From Kibdelosporangium philippinense (GTDB lineage: Bacteria; Actinomycetota; Actinomycetes; Mycobacteriales; Pseudonocardiaceae), in NCBI RefSeq assembly GCF_021390435.2, contig NZ_JAJVCN010000004.1, positions 1,654,501 through 1,718,500 on the forward strand: DNA of 64,000 bases, read 5' to 3'. Below the pieces are notes generated by a model. It made no database searches. It was not told where the DNA came from and was given only the letters and a program-made list of their open reading frames with translations. A program made the position numbers and the translations under genes. Each line of letters starts with the position of its first letter. Within the stretch, counting starts at the first letter, position 1. Shown one piece after another: positions 8,652-16,866 of the stretch.

Positions 8652-9627
8652 TGTCCGGACCTCAATACTCCGCAAGATCACGGTCACCTCGGTGATCGGT
8701 GGCATCACCTTCCCACTGACCAACTTCCTGTTCGACTCGATGACCGCGCAGCTGATCGGCGCGGTCAGCGTCGGCGCGGTCACGCTCGTCGTGCAGTTCC
8801 TTGTCGACTTTGAGCGGCGGCTCGGCTCGGTCGAGGACAGCCAGAACGAGCAGACCGCCGACATCCGGCGCGCGCTCGACGAGGGGTTCGCCAAGGTCAG
8901 CGCGGCGACGATGCTGAGCGCGCAGCTGGAAGCGGCCGGGCTGCGGACACAGGCCCTGCAGCGGCTGGTTTCGCAGGCCGCGACGATGGATCCGGTCTCG
9001 ACACCGTTGCAGCGCGGGTTCATCGACACCGAGATCGAGCGGGTGACGTACGTCCTGCACGCCTTCGGTGAGCAAGAGGCCACGTACAACGGCGAGGACC
9101 GGGAGTGGCTGCTCGGGCTGACCCGCAACGTCACCAAGTCGATCGACGCGATCAGCACGTCCACTGCGGACGCGGGCGGCACCGAGTTCGAGAACGGTTT
9201 CTGGGGATCGAACCTCGGGCAGCATTACCTTGCCGCGCAACGAGACGCTGTCTGCCGTCAGGTGCAGATCCGGCGGATCTTCGTTGTCCGCGGCGAGGAG
9301 AGCCTGCACGATGACGGACGGTTATCGGTGTGCCGGACCCAAGCGTCACTGGGAATCGATGTCCGCGTACTGGACATCACGACCATGCCGAGCTCACGGA
9401 CCAGCGACTCCATCCTGCACGACTTCATCCTTTTCGACGACGAGCTGAGCTACGACGTGATCACCGGCGAGGGCGCCGGTCCGGTCATCCTGTACACCAG
9501 GTTGGTCCTGCGTGACGAGGAGATCAAGAAACGCAGGGACCGCTTCAGGAACTTCTGGGAATGGGCAACACCGTTGTCTGTTGTGGACGGTCAGTTGGAT
9601 GGTCACGCGCTGCGGAGGCTCCGGTGA
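8638..9627 (+). CDS. Two-helix membrane protein with PLD-like/DUF effector-type domain (paralog A)
   Basis: This 329-residue protein has two adjacent N-terminal membrane segments (about residues 13-32 and 36-56). A charged, probably coiled-coil stretch follows (FERRLGSVEDSQNEQTADIR onwards to about 100). The C-terminal soluble domain contains FWGSNLGQHYLAAQRDAV, QIRRIFVVRGEE, GIDVRVLDI and DFILFDDELSYDV, a PLD-like pattern without a full HKD motif. GTG 8638 overlaps the SCO2521-type stop. The protein is a clear paralog of the gene at 10110, with the same spacing of all these blocks. Its function is unknown; membrane tethering of the upstream ATPase system is a reasonable hypothesis. Confidence 0.7.
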   Translation: MPKHDVRTSILRKITVTSVIGGITFPLTNFLFDSMTAQLIGAVSVGAVTLVVQFLVDFERRLGSVEDSQNEQTADIRRALDEGFAKVSAATMLSAQLEAAGLRTQALQRLVSQAATMDPVSTPLQRGFIDTEIERVTYVLHAFGEQEATYNGEDREWLLGLTRNVTKSIDAISTSTADAGGTEFENGFWGSNLGQHYLAAQRDAVCRQVQIRRIFVVRGEESLHDDGRLSVCRTQASLGIDVRVLDITTMPSSRTSDSILHDFILFDDELSYDVITGEGAGPVILYTRLVLRDEEIKKRRDRFRNFWEWATPLSVVDGQLDGHALRRLR

Positions 9628-10100
9628 TCCCTGTCGCTCATGTCATCGACCAGGATGTGCTGATCAGGGCAGCGAGTGAGGCCGACCTCGCGGCCCTTGG
9701 CGAGCTCGACGCCGAGGTGTTCGGCGAGCTGGCGTACCCGCCTTTTGTGTTACGCCAATGGTTCGACCTCTACCAGGGCTGGTGGCTGGTCGCGCAGCAC
9801 GCCGACGGCCTGCGTGGTTACTCGTTAGGCGTGCCGCTGTTCGACCGCAGCCTCGGCTGGTTGCTCGGTTTGGGCGTCCGGCAGGAGTTCTGGCGACGTG
9901 GCTACGGGCGTTCGCTGACCGTCAACTCGATGCGGTTGCTCGAAGGCGTCGGTGTACGGGAGGTGCGGCTGACCGTCGAACCGGGAAACCGCGCGGCGAT
10001 CACGTTGTACCGCGAGCTCGGGTTCGTGGTCGATCGAATGGTCAAGGACTACCTCGGTCCCGGTCACGACCGGCTGCTGATGATCGCGGCCCTGCGGTAG
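9624..10100 (+). CDS. GNAT-family N-acetyltransferase
   Basis: This 158-residue GNAT protein has LLGLGVRQEFWRRGYGRSLT, which holds the acetyl-CoA binding motif (R-R-G-Y-G), and VEPGNRAAITLYRELGF, the standard C-terminal GNAT block. The motif order resembles RimI-like enzymes, which acetylate protein N-termini or small amines. GTG 9624 overlaps the preceding stop as GTGA. It is sandwiched between two paralogous membrane proteins, so its target may be one of those or a core SCO252x protein; that is inference from position only. Confidence 0.8.
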   Translation: MIPVAHVIDQDVLIRAASEADLAALGELDAEVFGELAYPPFVLRQWFDLYQGWWLVAQHADGLRGYSLGVPLFDRSLGWLLGLGVRQEFWRRGYGRSLTVNSMRLLEGVGVREVRLTVEPGNRAAITLYRELGFVVDRMVKDYLGPGHDRLLMIAALR

Positions 10101-10109
10101 GAGGTGCCT

Positions 10110-11087
10110 GTGTCCCAAGGTGTCCGCAACTCCGTGCTGCGTAAGATCATCATCACGTCGGTGATCGGCGGCATCACCTTTCCACTGACCAATCTGCTGT
10201 TCGATTCGCTGACCGCTCAGTTCATCGCGGCGGTCAGTGTCGGCGCGATCAGCCTGGTCGTGCAGTTCCTGATCGACTTCGAACGACGGCTCGCGGCGGT
10301 CGAGCAAGGCCAGCACGGTCAGACCGACGACCTGCGGCGTGCGGTGGACCAGGGCTTCGCCAAGGTCAGCGCGGCGACGCAGCTGTTCGCGCGGCTGGAA
10401 GAAGCTGAACTGAAAACCGACGCCATCGCCAGGCTGGTGGGCCAGGCCGCGGCGATCGAGCCGGGTGCGTCCCCGCTGCTGGTGAAGTTCGTCGAGACCG
10501 AGATGAACCGGATGACCGAGTTGCTCGGTTCGGTCGGGCAGCAGGAACTCACCTACGAGGGCGAGGACCGGGAGTGGCTGCTCGGCCTGACGCGCAGCGT
10601 GTCCACGTCCATCGACGCGATCAGCATTTCCACAGTGGACAACGGAAGGGCGCACTTCGAGCACGGCTTCTGGTGGTCGGATCTCGGGCAGCACTACCTG
10701 TCGGCGCAGCAGGCCGCGATCCGGCGTGGGGCACGGGTCCGGCGGCTGTTCGTGGTCGTGACCCCGGAACACGCCGACGACCACGAGTTGCTGTCGGTGT
10801 GCAGGCTGCAGGCGTCGCTGGGGATCGAGGTGCGGGTGCTGAACGTGGCCGACATGACCAGCTCGATGAAGGCGACCCGGTTGCTGCTGAACGACTTCAT
10901 CGTGTTCGACGATGTCGTGAGCTACGAGGTCGTGCAGGCCACGCGAATCGGCATCACCGATCCACCGAGTCCACCGATCCTGTACACCCGCCTGGTTTCC
11001 GGACAGAAACAGGTCGGCGAGCAGATCGAGCGGTTCCGGCACTTCTGGGAGCACGCGAAGCCGCAGGGCGACAGCAGCCCCGGATGA
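10110..11087 (+). CDS. Two-helix membrane protein with PLD-like/DUF effector-type domain (paralog B)
   Basis: This 325-residue paralog of the gene at 8638 shares long near-identical blocks: TSVIGGITFPLTN near residue 15, the coiled-coil region with QTDDLRRAVDQGFAKVSAAT, YEGEDREWLLGLTRSV, and FWWSDLGQHYLSAQQAA. The C-terminal block DFIVFDDVVSYEV is also conserved, while the extreme C-termini differ. GTG 10110 is chosen over GTG 10104 because GGAGG (10100-10104) then sits five bases upstream, and the N-terminus aligns with paralog A. Two diverged copies in one operon suggest a hetero-oligomer or two sensor/effector specificities. Confidence 0.7.
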   Translation: MSQGVRNSVLRKIIITSVIGGITFPLTNLLFDSLTAQFIAAVSVGAISLVVQFLIDFERRLAAVEQGQHGQTDDLRRAVDQGFAKVSAATQLFARLEEAELKTDAIARLVGQAAAIEPGASPLLVKFVETEMNRMTELLGSVGQQELTYEGEDREWLLGLTRSVSTSIDAISISTVDNGRAHFEHGFWWSDLGQHYLSAQQAAIRRGARVRRLFVVVTPEHADDHELLSVCRLQASLGIEVRVLNVADMTSSMKATRLLLNDFIVFDDVVSYEVVQATRIGITDPPSPPILYTRLVSGQKQVGEQIERFRHFWEHAKPQGDSSPG

Positions 11088-11091
11088 TCAG

Positions 11092-11220
11092 GTGATGTCG
11101 AACGACCACACTTTGCTGATCCTCGAACGTGACAACCAACGTGGCGACGCGGCCAAGATGAAGAAGGTCTACAGCGTCGACCTCAGGGGCGTCACGCCAG
11201 GCGCGGGGCGAGTCGGTGTT
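11092..11220 (+). pseudogene. Remnant of an esterase-like phytase-family protein (C-terminal fragment)
   Basis: About 40 codons here read HTLLILERDNQRGDAAKMKK followed by VYSVDLRGVTPG. This is the conserved C-terminal signature of secreted phytase-like/esterase-like (PF13449) proteins, in which a LxLERD motif precedes a polar loop and a YxVD strand. No upstream catalytic part exists because the preceding gene ends at 11087, and no export signal is present. The reading frame then continues into the antisense of the ABC permease without further homology. I call it a decayed fragment. Confidence 0.5.
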
Positions 11221-11242
11221 CTTGCGTCTCGGCTGGGTCTGA

Positions 11243-12448
11243 TCACGTTCCGGAACGCAATGCCTCGACGGGCTCCAATCGTGCGGCACGCAATGCGGGG
11301 TAAACGCCAGCGAGCAACCCGACCAGCGTGCCCACGAGCGGGGCACCGGCGGCGAGGCTGAGATCGAGGACAGGTGTCCAGTCGCGGGCAACCGAGATCA
11401 CGACGACCGTGATCGTGCCCGCGCTGGCACCGATGATCCCGCCAAGCAGCCCGATCGCGCTGGATTCCACGAGGAACTGTGCGGCGATGTGTCTGCGGGC
11501 CGCGCCAAGCGCCCGGCGCAGGCCGATCTCGCCGGTTCTCTCCATCACCGTGACCAGCGTGACGTTGGCGATCCCGATCGCGCCGACGACCAGCGAGACC
11601 AGGCCGAGAACCAGGAACAACGCGTTGACGTCGTTCTGCACGCCACCTCGCAACGTCGCCGGGTCCGGCGGAGCCAGGACACGCAGTTGGGCGAAGTCGT
11701 TGGGGCTCAGCGCAAGCGGTGCTTGACTGGCCACGAGCTGCGCCGCACCCAGTTCGGTGCGGATCAGGACCTGGGTTGGCGGTCCGGTGTTGAGCCGGTC
11801 GTTTCCGGTGGTGTAGGGCAGGATCACCGAAGACCCCATGCCTTGCTCGCTTTCCCTGCCGATCGTGCCGAGGATCCCGATCACGGTGAAGGCCTGGTCG
11901 TTCACGAACACCGTGGGGGAGTCGTCGATCCGGTTGATGCCGATCAGCTGTGCGGCAGCCGCGCCGAGCACGGCCACTCGGTCGTGCCGCAGGATGTGGC
12001 CCTGGTCGAAGAAGCGTCCAATGGAGACTTGGGCGTCGAGGGTTTCGAGCAGGTCGGATGTGGTCGCAACCGTTGGCAAGATTCGGTCTGTTACCGTTGT
12101 GGGGTCACGTAAATCGTTCGCTCGGACGCGTGCGCTCTCGGCGCTGCTCGGTTGCGCGATCGCGGTTGCTGAGCGGACTCCGTTGAGCCGCGTTAATTGC
12201 GGCAGGGCGTTCCATTCCACATGCGGCGGTGCCGTTTTGTCTATTGTGGACGGAATGGTTACCGTCACTTCGGTGGCGGTTACCTCGTCGAACCGCCCGG
12301 CGATCTGGTTTCCCGCGGTCGCGGCGACCCCGAGCGTGATCACCAGTGTCGTGATGCCCAGAACCGTTCCCAGGACTGTCAATGCCGAGCGCAGCGGGCG
12401 TGCGGCGATCCCGGAGAGCGCCTCTGTGGCGAGGTCACGTGCCTTCAT
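11243..12448 (-). CDS. MacB/FtsX-type ABC transporter permease
   Basis: This 401-residue permease has one membrane segment near residues 20-42 (TVLGTVLGITTLVITLGVAA). A large extracytoplasmic domain of about 220 residues follows, and then three C-terminal helices starting at NALFLVLGLVSLVVGAIGIA. This is the FtsX/MacB plan. The cytoplasmic loop GEIGLRRALGA is the usual coupling site to the ATPase. Such proteins work as mechanotransducers with a MacA-like adaptor and do not carry substrate through their own channel. ATG 12448 overlaps the ATPase stop by 4 bp. It is the last gene of a four-gene operon with the lipoprotein, adaptor and ATPase. Confidence 0.88.
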   Translation of the reverse strand: MKARDLATEALSGIAARPLRSALTVLGTVLGITTLVITLGVAATAGNQIAGRFDEVTATEVTVTIPSTIDKTAPPHVEWNALPQLTRLNGVRSATAIAQPSSAESARVRANDLRDPTTVTDRILPTVATTSDLLETLDAQVSIGRFFDQGHILRHDRVAVLGAAAAQLIGINRIDDSPTVFVNDQAFTVIGILGTIGRESEQGMGSSVILPYTTGNDRLNTGPPTQVLIRTELGAAQLVASQAPLALSPNDFAQLRVLAPPDPATLRGGVQNDVNALFLVLGLVSLVVGAIGIANVTLVTVMERTGEIGLRRALGAARRHIAAQFLVESSAIGLLGGIIGASAGTITVVVISVARDWTPVLDLSLAAGAPLVGTLVGLLAGVYPALRAARLEPVEALRSGT

Positions 12449-13113
12449 GACAGCACGCCATCGTCGATACGGACTCGGCGATCGGCTCGTTTGCTCACGT
12501 CGTTGTCGTGCGTGATCACCACGAGCGTGACGCCTTGAGAACGCAGTTCGTCGAACAAATCAAGGACCGCCGTAGTGTTCGCGTTGTCGAGGTTGCCTGT
12601 TGGTTCGTCGCACAGCAACAGAGATGGCTCGCCGAGCAACGCCCGCGCGATCGCCACGCGCTGACGTTCGCCGCCGGAAAGCCGGTCGGGCCGAAACTTC
12701 GTCCGGTGCGACAGCCCGACACGCGCCAACGCGGCTTCCGCGCGTTCCGTCCGGCCGCGCCGGTCGACCTTCTGGTACAGCTCGGCCAAGCCGACGTTGT
12801 CCACCACGCTGCGGTGCGGCAGCAGGTGGAAGGCCTGGAACACGAACCCGATCCGGCTGCCGCGCAGCTTTGCTCTGCGGCCGTCGTCCAGCTTGGTCGT
12901 CTCCATCCCGTCCAGCCGGTAGGAACCCTTGTCCGGCCGATCAAGCAGGCCAAGCGTGGTGAGCAAAGTGGACTTTCCCGAGCCGGACGGTCCGACGATG
13001 GACAGGTATTCGCCTCGGTCGACTCGCAGGTGCACGTCCCGCAACGCGCGAACCGGCGGATCGGCGGGGAAAGTCCGTTCGACCCCGTCCAGTTCGATCA
13101 CCGGAACCGTCAT
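12445..13113 (-). CDS. ABC transporter ATP-binding protein (MacB/LolD type)
   Basis: This 222-residue ATPase has all the standard motifs: Walker A GPSGSGKSTLL near residue 40, Q-loop FQAFHLLPH, signature LSGGERQRVAIARALL, and Walker B LLLCDEPTGNLD with the switch histidine in VVITHDNDV. The length and the GNLD after Walker B are typical of the LolD/MacB subfamily, which pairs with FtsX-like permeases. ATG 13113 overlaps the end of the adaptor gene by 4 bp. It should power the neighbouring permease; the substrate (peptide, antibiotic or lipoprotein) is unknown. Confidence 0.93.
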   Translation of the reverse strand: MTVPVIELDGVERTFPADPPVRALRDVHLRVDRGEYLSIVGPSGSGKSTLLTTLGLLDRPDKGSYRLDGMETTKLDDGRRAKLRGSRIGFVFQAFHLLPHRSVVDNVGLAELYQKVDRRGRTERAEAALARVGLSHRTKFRPDRLSGGERQRVAIARALLGEPSLLLCDEPTGNLDNANTTAVLDLFDELRSQGVTLVVITHDNDVSKRADRRVRIDDGVLS

Positions 13114-14285
13114 GAAGTCCCCACCACGACCCGGTCGCCGACATTGAGCTCGCCGCCCTCCGGCGTCACCTGGACCGCACCCGTCGCCGTCAAACCCAGC
13201 TTGACCTGCACGTCCCGCGTGCTCCCCGGCGCGGTCTCGACGCGCACCCTGGCTTTGCCGTCCGCGTTCGTGACAACGGCCGAAACCGGCACCGTGAGCA
13301 CGTCTCCGCCGGTGGTCGCGACCTCGACCGTGATCCTGATGGCCTGTCCGGAGAACGGCGCCAACGCTTGCGGATCGTTGGCGATGAACCGCAACGGCGT
13401 CGCGGCTGGCCCGTTGTTCTGCTGATCGGGCTGGGCCGTGCCGCTCGACGGTGGCGCCTGCGGTTGCTGGACGGCGGCTTCGTTGCCCAGAGCGTCAAGC
13501 TTGCCTGGAATCTCGCTGCCATTGGGCAGGTGCAGAGTCGTCCCGAGTCCAACGTGGAGCAACTGCGCGTCGACCGACGGCAGAGTTCCTTGCACGACAA
13601 CGTTCGAATCCGTGACCGTGCCGATCTGCCCGGTCGCGGCGGCTCCAGCTTTGCTGGTGACACTGTCGATCCGCAGTGGGAGCTTAGGTAGGAACAGGAT
13701 CTCACCCGACGGCACGGTCACCTTCGCCGGATCGTCGCCTTCCACCTGGGCGTCGTAGCCCGCCTTGTTGTACAGGCATTTCATCGCGGCCGCGGTCGCC
13801 GCGTCGAACGTTCCGCTTGTCGGCGTGCTGTATCCCAGGCTGCGCAAGGCCTTCTGCAACTGCTTGACGTCATCGCCCTTGGCGTCCAAGCCCAGCTTGC
13901 GATACATCGGCACGAAACCGGTCAGCACGAACACCGGACGCCCGCTGACCTCCAGTGCCACATCACCCTGCTTGATGGTCGACCCGACAGTCGGTGCCTT
14001 CGTGATCAGCTGTGTTCCTTCGACACCGCCAACGGTTCCGGTGAGTTGCAAGGGCGTCGGTGTGCCGTAAGCCACAGTTCCTTGTGCCACAACGGTACTT
14101 TTCAACGTACGCCGCTCGACCGGGACGGTCACCAGCGACGCGGGCGGTGGTTGGTGCGACGCGGCCGCGTCAGCTGGGGACTGGACGCGGGTGCCGACCA
14201 GCCAGCCACCCGCGCCCGTCACCACAGCGACCACCGCGATCAGGAGAACGACCCGCTTGGGGTTCGCTGCGAACGGACCCGGCAT
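13110..14285 (-). CDS. Membrane fusion/adaptor protein with peptidoglycan-binding domain
   Basis: This protein of about 391 residues has an N-terminal membrane anchor (RVVLLIAVVAVVTGAGGWLV). A barrel/lipoyl-like adaptor region follows (RTLKSTVVAQGTV), then a peptidoglycan_binding_1 helix bundle (DVKQLQKALRSLGYSTP...), and C-terminal beta-barrel segments. This architecture is the actinobacterial equivalent of MacA. The start at ATG 14285 leaves one base after the lipoprotein stop; a longer frame to 14366 lies inside the lipoprotein gene and is unlikely. It probably links the MacB-like permease to the cell wall. Confidence 0.85.
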   Translation of the reverse strand: MPGPFAANPKRVVLLIAVVAVVTGAGGWLVGTRVQSPADAAASHQPPPASLVTVPVERRTLKSTVVAQGTVAYGTPTPLQLTGTVGGVEGTQLITKAPTVGSTIKQGDVALEVSGRPVFVLTGFVPMYRKLGLDAKGDDVKQLQKALRSLGYSTPTSGTFDAATAAAMKCLYNKAGYDAQVEGDDPAKVTVPSGEILFLPKLPLRIDSVTSKAGAAATGQIGTVTDSNVVVQGTLPSVDAQLLHVGLGTTLHLPNGSEIPGKLDALGNEAAVQQPQAPPSSGTAQPDQQNNGPAATPLRFIANDPQALAPFSGQAIRITVEVATTGGDVLTVPVSAVVTNADGKARVRVETAPGSTRDVQVKLGLTATGAVQVTPEGGELNVGDRVVVGTS

Positions 14286-14286
14286 G

Positions 14287-15174
14287 TCAGCCGTTGCCTC
14301 CGTCGCTCGACAGCATCTTCTCCACCAAGGGTTTGGCCAGCCGCTCGTATTCCTTGCCGCAGTCAAGGTCCTTCAGCGCGGCCTGGATCTCGCGTTGCAA
14401 CCCTTGCTGCGCGGTGTTCGCGTCGATCGTGTCCGGCTTCTCGCTGCGTTCCTTCAGGAAGGTCTGCTGCATGGTCGACTCGATCACGCCCGGCTTGGTC
14501 GACGCGACCTGGAAACCGGCCTGGCGCAGGCAGGTTCCGTACGCCTGGCTGGCGTTGAGTAGCTGCGGGTCGGTCTGGAACCTCTGCAGCAGCTGCTTGA
14601 ACTCGGCCTGCTTGGCGGGATCGGGCGGCGCTTGGGTCTGCGGCGGGTAGACCTGCATGGCGGCCTTCGTCGTGCACCCGTCCTCGCCACGGAATTTCTT
14701 GCCGTTCTCGGCTGTCAGTAGTCCGCCGCCCAGCGCCTTGTCGTACGCGTCCCGCTGGGCCGGGTCGAGCTTGTCCCGGATGGCCTGGTTCGGGTCTGGT
14801 GGCGGGGGCGGCGAGTTGCCGACGGCCGGATCGGTTGGGAAGACATCCCGGCTGTACACGCCGAATCCGTACTTCTGCCGGTAGGTCTTCAAGGTCTCGT
14901 ACGGCACCATCGACGGGTCACGGCCGCCGACGTTCTTCTCCTGCACCTCGGCGGTGTTGTCCGCACTTCGTGGCCGCGCGATGTATTCGAACCCCTGCGC
15001 CTTCATGCAGTCTGCGATGAGGTTCTCCAGCCGCGCCTTCTCCTGATCCTCTTTGGACTGCTGTTGCTGCTGGACCTGCGGCGTACTGGCTGGCCCCGGC
15101 GCGGCCTGGTTCTGTGTTTGTGCCGCGCACCCGGCGAGCACGATCACACTCAGTAGTGGCACTACGACCCGCAT
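14287..15174 (-). CDS. Lipoprotein of the MacAB-like operon
   Basis: This secreted lipoprotein of about 295 residues has a signal peptide MRVVVPLLSVIVLAGCAAQ with lipobox LAGC (C16). It is followed by a Q-rich linker with five consecutive glutamines and a mostly helical, charged domain that contains two CMKAQGF/CLRQAGF-like stretches. ATG 15174 follows AAGGGATC. It is the first gene of the four-gene export operon. Proteins of this sort usually sit on the outer face of the membrane near an adaptor of this class; a direct role in substrate capture is inference. Confidence 0.75.
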   Translation of the reverse strand: MRVVVPLLSVIVLAGCAAQTQNQAAPGPASTPQVQQQQQSKEDQEKARLENLIADCMKAQGFEYIARPRSADNTAEVQEKNVGGRDPSMVPYETLKTYRQKYGFGVYSRDVFPTDPAVGNSPPPPPDPNQAIRDKLDPAQRDAYDKALGGGLLTAENGKKFRGEDGCTTKAAMQVYPPQTQAPPDPAKQAEFKQLLQRFQTDPQLLNASQAYGTCLRQAGFQVASTKPGVIESTMQQTFLKERSEKPDTIDANTAQQGLQREIQAALKDLDCGKEYERLAKPLVEKMLSSDGGNG

Positions 15175-15287
15175 ACAAGATCCCTTCTCGTGTGCCATCA
15201 GCTACGGGCACGCGGCCGGGAAAGTTGACAGGCGCGGTTGTCAACCTTTTGCGAGACTCGCTCGTAGCGGCCCCACCTCTGACGAGA

Positions 15288-15345
15288 TGCCGTGAAGGTC
15301 ACCTTCGCGGCATCTAACGCGTCAGGGAAGGCCCTCGCGCGTCAA
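15288..15345. repeat. Dispersed palindromic repeat, intergenic copy
   Basis: This intergenic element begins with a near-perfect hairpin: GCCGTGAAGGT, a central C, then ACCTTCGCGGC (15289-15311). It is followed by a CTAACGCGTCAG segment and an AAGGCCCTCGCG block. The first 33 bp match 52080-52112 with two differences, and the GGCCCTC block is also shared. This copy lies between the lipoprotein operon promoter region and the RidA gene and could act as a terminator for RidA. Confidence 0.7.
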
Positions 15346-15390
15346 GTGCCTGGCATGGGCATTGAACGCGCCGAATCTTCCCGCATAACC

Positions 15391-15813
15391 CTAGGTCCGG
15401 GCGATCATCTTGATCTCGATCAGCTGCACCGGTAAGGCGAGCCCGGTCACGCCAAGGATTGTGCTCGCGACCTGAGGGTCTTGCCTGCCGTACGCTTCCT
15501 TGCGGACCGGCCCGGCGACCTGCATGGCGGTGGGCACGTCCAGTACGTAGATGACCTCCTCGACGACGTTGTCCAGGGTCGCGCCGAACGGCTCGAGCAT
15601 CTTCTTGGCGTTCTCGTAGGTCTGGCGCATCTGCTCGGCCATGTTGCGGAAGTCGGTGATTTTGCCGTTCTCGTCGAGCGGCGCCGGAGCCACGAAATCC
15701 GCGCCGTCGTTGGCCAGCTGCCCGGACACGTAGATCGTGTCGCCGTGCTGGATGGCCTGCACGTAGCCGTACGCCTCTTCCCAGGGGACGCCGAAATTCG
15801 CGGTCTTCGCCAT
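15391..15813 (-). CDS. RidA (YjgF/YER057c/UK114) family protein
   Basis: This 140-residue RidA-family protein contains IYVSGQLANDGADF near the start, QTYENAKKMLEPFGATLDN in the middle, and a C-terminal block ASTILGVTGLALPVQLIEIK. RidA proteins hydrolyse reactive enamine/imine intermediates made by PLP enzymes. The normal RidA active-site arginine position is not obvious here, so it may be a Rid subfamily with another substrate. ATG 15813 follows AAGGAGAG. It is divergent from the GlxA-type regulator 110 bp away, which probably controls it. Confidence 0.82.
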   Translation of the reverse strand: MAKTANFGVPWEEAYGYVQAIQHGDTIYVSGQLANDGADFVAPAPLDENGKITDFRNMAEQMRQTYENAKKMLEPFGATLDNVVEEVIYVLDVPTAMQVAGPVRKEAYGRQDPQVASTILGVTGLALPVQLIEIKMIART

Positions 15814-15923
15814 GGCTCTCTCCTTGCGCATCGTTGCGGTGAGTCACGACGTTATGCGGGCTGTGACGCCTCGAACACCGGCGACGATGCCGTAGTTCGC
15901 AAGGATCGTGCCACTATGGGTGG

Positions 15924-16835
15924 ATGGCTCGGACGATCGCGATCGTGGCGTTGCCGGGGGTGATCGCCCTCGACTACAGCATCGCCGCCAACATCCTTGG
16001 CGGCCAACCTGGATATCGGGTGATTATCGCTGGCGAGGCGTCGGCCTCCGGCGGCGTGCGGATCGTCCCGACGCATGACATCGCCGGGGTCGACGAGGCG
16101 GATACCGTGGTGCTGCCGGGTTTCGACGACCCACACATCCCGCCTCCCGACGAGTACCTCGATGTCATCGCTCGCGGGTTCGACCGTGGCGCGACCATGG
16201 TCGGGATCTGTACGGGCACGTTCGCCCTGGCCGCCGCTGGAATCACCGCTGGGCGTCAGGTGACCGCGCATTGGCAGTTCACCGCGCAGCTGCAGGATCT
16301 GTATCCGTCGACCAAGGTGATTGAGAACGTTCTCTTTGTGGAGGACGGAAATTTGCTCACAGCGGCGGGCGGTGGCGCCGGAATTGACCTGTGCCTGCAC
16401 CTGATCCGCTCGGATTTCGGCGTCGACGCGGAACTGACGGCTGGCAAGAGTTTTGTCGCCGCGCCTGCCCGGCCAGGTCCGCAACCCCAGTACGTCGACA
16501 CGTTGACGCCGCCTGGTTCCGACTTGGCTGAAACTCGTTACTGGGCAATGGAAAACCTGAGCTCGCTGATCACTGTGGACTCGTTGGCCCGCCGCAGTGC
16601 GATGGCGCGCAGGACTTTCATCCGCCGGTTCGGTGAAGAGACCGGGATGCCGCCGATGCGGTGGCTTACCCTGCAACGGATCCTGCTGGCCAGGCGGTTG
16701 CTGGAGACGACGGACTGGTCGGTCGACCGGATCGCTGCCCAGTCGGGCATGGGGACCGGCGCGAACTTCCGTGTGCTGTTCCGCCGGGAGACCGGTCTGG
16801 CGCCCAGCGAGTACCGCCGCCTGCACAAACACTGA
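15924..16835 (+). CDS. GlxA-type transcriptional regulator (DJ-1/PfpI plus AraC HTH)
   Basis: This 303-residue regulator has an N-terminal DJ-1/PfpI-like sensing domain with the nucleophile-elbow motif VGICTGTFALAAAG near residue 95. The C-terminal AraC-type double helix-turn-helix starts near residue 210 (LARRSAMARRTFIRRFGEE) and ends SPSEYRR-like (APSEYRRLH). Such regulators sense a small metabolite and control divergent catabolic genes. ATG 15924 fits the family start (ARTIAIVALPGVIALDY). The neighbour RidA gene on the opposite strand is the most likely target. Confidence 0.88.
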   Translation: MARTIAIVALPGVIALDYSIAANILGGQPGYRVIIAGEASASGGVRIVPTHDIAGVDEADTVVLPGFDDPHIPPPDEYLDVIARGFDRGATMVGICTGTFALAAAGITAGRQVTAHWQFTAQLQDLYPSTKVIENVLFVEDGNLLTAAGGGAGIDLCLHLIRSDFGVDAELTAGKSFVAAPARPGPQPQYVDTLTPPGSDLAETRYWAMENLSSLITVDSLARRSAMARRTFIRRFGEETGMPPMRWLTLQRILLARRLLETTDWSVDRIAAQSGMGTGANFRVLFRRETGLAPSEYRRLHKH

Positions 16836-16866
16836 ATTGTCTGACCCCTGTGCCATGCTGCTTGGC

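Noticed and set aside
14287..14366. Longer N-terminus for the adaptor protein
   Set aside because: The extra 27 codons lie inside the lipoprotein gene and precede a clear membrane anchor starting at ATG 14285.
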